Shown here piece by piece: positions 5,819 through 7,831 of a stretch of DNA of 7,831 nucleotides. A program made the position numbers and the translations under genes. Each line of letters starts with the position of its first letter. The first letter of the stretch is position 1. The notes beneath the pieces were generated by a model. It was given only the letters and a program-made list of their open reading frames with translations, made no database searches and was not told the DNA's origin. This stretch comes from CAYSLA01 sp964431685 (GTDB taxonomy: Bacteria; Armatimonadota; UBA5829), in NCBI GenBank assembly GCA_964431685.1, contig CAYSLA010000162.1, forward strand, positions 1-7,831, given 5' to 3'.

Positions 5819-7117
5819 ATGAATTGTAACACCAGGTACGGTATTGTGACCTTGGGGTTGACAGCGGCAGTTGTGCTGCTCTGCGGCCCGGCAGCGGCGG
5901 CAGGGCCCGCAGGCGGGGATGAGCTTTCCGGCAAGCTGGCTTCAGCCGGCATCATAGCCCAGTTCTTCATACTGTACGGGTTCGGCGTCCTACTGGCCTT
6001 CACTCCCTGCGTATACCCGATGATTCCAGTGACCGTAGGCTACTTTGCCTCGCAGTCGCGCGAAGGCAAGCGGAGCATAGTCTGGCAGGCACTGGCCTAC
6101 GTTCTGGGGCTGGCGATCACTTACTCTGTCCTCGGGACGATCGCGGCTCTGGGCGGCGGCGTGTTCGGAGCGGCCATGCAGAGTGCTTACGTTCAGATGG
6201 GTATAGCGCTGATGCTCGTGGTCCTGGCCCTGTCGATGTTTGGGCTATATGAAATACATCCGCCGGCCTCGATTGCCAAGAGGTCAGTCGGTCGATCCGG
6301 CGTGTTGGGAGCACTGCTGATGGGGCTGATCTTCGGCATCGTGGCTGCACCTTGCGTGGGGCCGGCCGTGCTTGGTCTGCTCGCACACGTGGCGCAGATC
6401 GGGCGGCCCGAGATCGGCTTCATTCTCTTCTTCGCTCTCTCACTGGGGATCGGCACGCCGCTGTTCTTTCTTGCGGCGTTCTCGGCCAAGATGCCTGCAC
6501 CAGGCGCGTGGATGGTGGCAGTAAAGAAGGCGGCGGGATTCCTGATGCTGGGCGCCGCGGCATACTTCCTCCGTCCCATCCTGCCGGAAGTACTCAAGGT
6601 CGCTCTGGTCCCGCTGGTGATACTGGTCGGAGGCGTCTATCTCGGCTTCTTCGAGAAGTCCGTTCGAACGAGTCCGAGAACGACGACACTGTTCAGAATC
6701 GGTGGTGTGATACTGGTTATACTGGCAATATCGATGGCAACCCCTACCAAGCAAAGACCGTCCCTGACGTTCGAACCCTATTCCGATGCTCTGGCAATCG
6801 CAGCTATGGAGGCCGGTAAGCCGGTAATGATAGACTTCACAGCCGAGTGGTGCACCTACTGCAAGAAGCTCGAGCGCGGCCCGATGCGCGACGAGCGCGT
6901 GGTCGAAGCCGCGCAGGACTTCGTGAGACTGAAGGTGGATGGGACTGACCAGAATGACGAGACCATGCTTGAGATGGTCTCCAGACACGGTGTGAGGGGG
7001 TTTCCGGCAATCATCTTTCTGGACAAGAACGGCAGTGAGATAAGAGAGGCCCGCATAGAAGGATATGTTGAGGCAGACATTCTGCTGGCAAGTATAGAGG
7101 AAGCGGCAGGCAAGTGA
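5819..7117 (+). CDS. dsbD: DsbD-type thiol:disulfide interchange protein with fused thioredoxin domain
   Basis: Inner-membrane electron carrier that takes reducing equivalents from cytoplasmic thioredoxin and passes them to periplasmic thiols. At 432 residues it is shorter than E. coli DsbD because the N-terminal immunoglobulin-like alpha domain is missing. A signal-like segment (residues 9-28) is followed by about eight membrane segments (45-305) of the CcdA/DsbD-beta type. The two redox cysteines sit in FTPCVYPM (C64) and APCVGPA (C179). The C-terminal thioredoxin domain (about 320-432) has the active site WCTYC (C345, C348) and the cis-proline GFP (P396). All four catalytic cysteines are present. 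There is no lipobox: LLCG has Leu before the Cys. The gene overlaps the next one by 4 bases. It probably serves the exported STN-like protein or other envelope proteins, but this is inferred from position only. Confidence 0.94.
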   Translation: MNCNTRYGIVTLGLTAAVVLLCGPAAAAGPAGGDELSGKLASAGIIAQFFILYGFGVLLAFTPCVYPMIPVTVGYFASQSREGKRSIVWQALAYVLGLAITYSVLGTIAALGGGVFGAAMQSAYVQMGIALMLVVLALSMFGLYEIHPPASIAKRSVGRSGVLGALLMGLIFGIVAAPCVGPAVLGLLAHVAQIGRPEIGFILFFALSLGIGTPLFFLAAFSAKMPAPGAWMVAVKKAAGFLMLGAAAYFLRPILPEVLKVALVPLVILVGGVYLGFFEKSVRTSPRTTTLFRIGGVILVILAISMATPTKQRPSLTFEPYSDALAIAAMEAGKPVMIDFTAEWCTYCKKLERGPMRDERVVEAAQDFVRLKVDGTDQNDETMLEMVSRHGVRGFPAIIFLDKNGSEIREARIEGYVEADILLASIEEAAGK

Positions 7118-7668
7118 CCAAAGCGATCAGCCCAGAGGCGATAGCGAAGGGCTTGGTGCACGTCTACACTGGTGACGGCAAAGGCAAGACAACCGCGGCC
7201 CTCGGTCTTGCGCTCAGGGCTCTGGGCTGGGGCGGACGAGTCGTGATGATCCAATTCATCAAGGGATACGCGGACATCGGAGAGGCTCGTTTCGCTAGTG
7301 GAACCAACGGGCAATTTGAGCTGGTCCAGTTCGCCGTTGATGAGACACGTTTCATAGGCGAAGACGATTTGCCCGCGAGGAAAGAAGCCGCCGCACAGGC
7401 GATGGACTCTGCGAAGGCCGCGGTGACGGGTGGAAACTTCGACGTAGTTATCCTGGACGAGGTAAACAACGCAGTCCACTACAAGCTTGTGGACGTCGAA
7501 GAAGTGCTCTCGCTCATTGCCGCAAAGCCCGCTCAGGTTGAGCTGGTACTAACCGGAAGGTGCGCCCCTCAGCCGATTGTTGACGCCGCAGACTATGTCA
7601 CGGAGATGCGGCACGTGAAGCACCCTTACGAGAACGGAGTCCAGGCACGCCGCTGCATCGACTACTGA
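7114..7668 (+). CDS. cobA: Corrinoid adenosyltransferase, CobA/BtuR type
   Basis: Cytoplasmic enzyme that transfers the adenosyl group of ATP to cob(I)alamin or cob(I)yrinate diamide, yielding the coenzyme form of B12. The 184-residue protein has the family P-loop GDGKGKTT (20-27), a Walker-B-like DVVILDEVNNAV (110-121), LTGRCAPQ (146-153), AADYVTEM (158-165) and the C-terminal pattern HPYENGVQARRCIDY (170-184). The length is normal for the family. The GTG start at 7114 overlaps the dsbD stop (GTGA), indicating translational coupling. A weak AGG element precedes it. No B12 riboswitch is seen upstream, so it follows the operon promoter. Why it travels with dsbD is not evident. Confidence 0.95.
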   Translation: MTKAISPEAIAKGLVHVYTGDGKGKTTAALGLALRALGWGGRVVMIQFIKGYADIGEARFASGTNGQFELVQFAVDETRFIGEDDLPARKEAAAQAMDSAKAAVTGGNFDVVILDEVNNAVHYKLVDVEEVLSLIAAKPAQVELVLTGRCAPQPIVDAADYVTEMRHVKHPYENGVQARRCIDY

Positions 7669-7691
7669 GGGCTACGAGACAGGAGCTTCCG

Positions 7692-7760
7692 ATGTTTCGA
7701 GATTTCGGATTGTACCGAACTCTCAGATCTGATGAGGCCAAAACCTCGACACGACGGTGA
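7692..7760 (+). CDS. Possible 22-residue small ORF after cobA
   Basis: An ATG at 7692 follows AGGAG (7681-7685) at a 6-base spacing, a better ribosome binding site than that of cobA itself. It encodes MFRDFGLYRTLRSDEAKTSTRR and stops at TGA 7758-7760. The peptide is basic and has no family I recognise. It could be a real small protein, a leader peptide for something beyond the window, or chance. Confidence 0.25.
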   Translation: MFRDFGLYRTLRSDEAKTSTRR

Positions 7761-7826
7761 AACTCTGGCCATGGGAGCGGCGGTGCCCTCACCGGTAAGA
7801 GCTCAGAGTATGTGAGAAACCACGTC
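7753..7826 (+). repeat. Nested inverted repeats downstream of cobA
   Basis: From outside in: GACG (7753-7756) with CGTC (7823-7826); ACTCTG (7762-7767) with CAGAGT (7804-7809); AGC (7776-7778) with GCT (7801-7803); CGGTG (7781-7785) with CACCG (7790-7794) around the loop CCCT. A separate GAGG/CCTC hairpin (7734-7747) precedes it. This could be the 5' part of a structured RNA that continues past the window. I cannot match it to a known family. Confidence 0.35.
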
Positions 7827-7831
7827 ATCCT

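Noticed and set aside
5880..5888. Lipoprotein signal in DsbD (LLCG)
   Set aside because: The residue before Cys22 is Leu, which does not fit a lipobox, and the protein is polytopic.
7598..7828. Minus-strand ORF of 76 codons at the right edge
   Set aside because: It overlaps the conserved 3' end of cobA on the opposite strand and resembles no known protein.
7734..7831. Cobalamin or FMN riboswitch after cobA
   Set aside because: GGTGAAA-TC is only a superficial match. The B12 box and the other conserved boxes of either class are absent in the visible part.

Overview
This window reads as bacterial chromosome with moderately high GC. Genes are tightly packed in two divergently transcribed clusters, plus the first codons of a third transcription unit at the left edge. 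An exported STN (secretin/TonB N-terminal) domain protein and a DsbD-type thiol-disulfide transporter suggest a diderm with a periplasm. I cannot name the lineage from sequence alone; an uncultivated environmental phylum such as Armatimonadota is possible, but that is a guess.

Layout. Positions 1-72 (minus) hold the start of an exported protein of unknown function. Behind it (about 113-363) lie two textbook sigma70-type promoters and a leader with several stable hairpins. Positions 341-637 hold no convincing gene, but contain a weak terminator and a 27-bp near-perfect palindrome. Positions 638-4653 (minus) form a three-gene cluster, read right to left: a KimA/KUP-superfamily potassium transporter with a C-terminal cytosolic domain; a protein with one STAS domain and two duplicated universal-stress-protein (USP)-like domains; and mazG, a two-domain nucleoside triphosphate pyrophosphohydrolase. 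Positions 4654-4873 are a divergent promoter region with one recognisable promoter each way. Positions 4874-7668 (plus) form a second operon: an exported STN-domain protein with a Met-rich helical tail, a short DsbD with a fused thioredoxin domain, and a CobA/BtuR-type corrinoid adenosyltransferase. Positions 7669-7831 contain a 22-codon ORF with a good ribosome binding site and nested inverted repeats.

How the genes may work together. The minus cluster pairs a potassium importer with a soluble three-domain sensor-like protein. The two USP-like domains are clearly internal repeats, and the STAS domain lacks the usual phosphoacceptor motif. This is the best candidate in the window for an undescribed module: a soluble STAS-USP-USP partner controlling a KimA-like transporter, translationally linked to a nucleotide-cleaning enzyme. 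The plus cluster looks like an envelope redox unit. DsbD would carry electrons from cytoplasmic thioredoxin outward, and the neighbouring exported protein has exactly two cysteines in its mature part, so it is a plausible client. The corrinoid adenosyltransferase overlaps dsbD by 4 bp and is probably cotranscribed, although its functional link is unclear.
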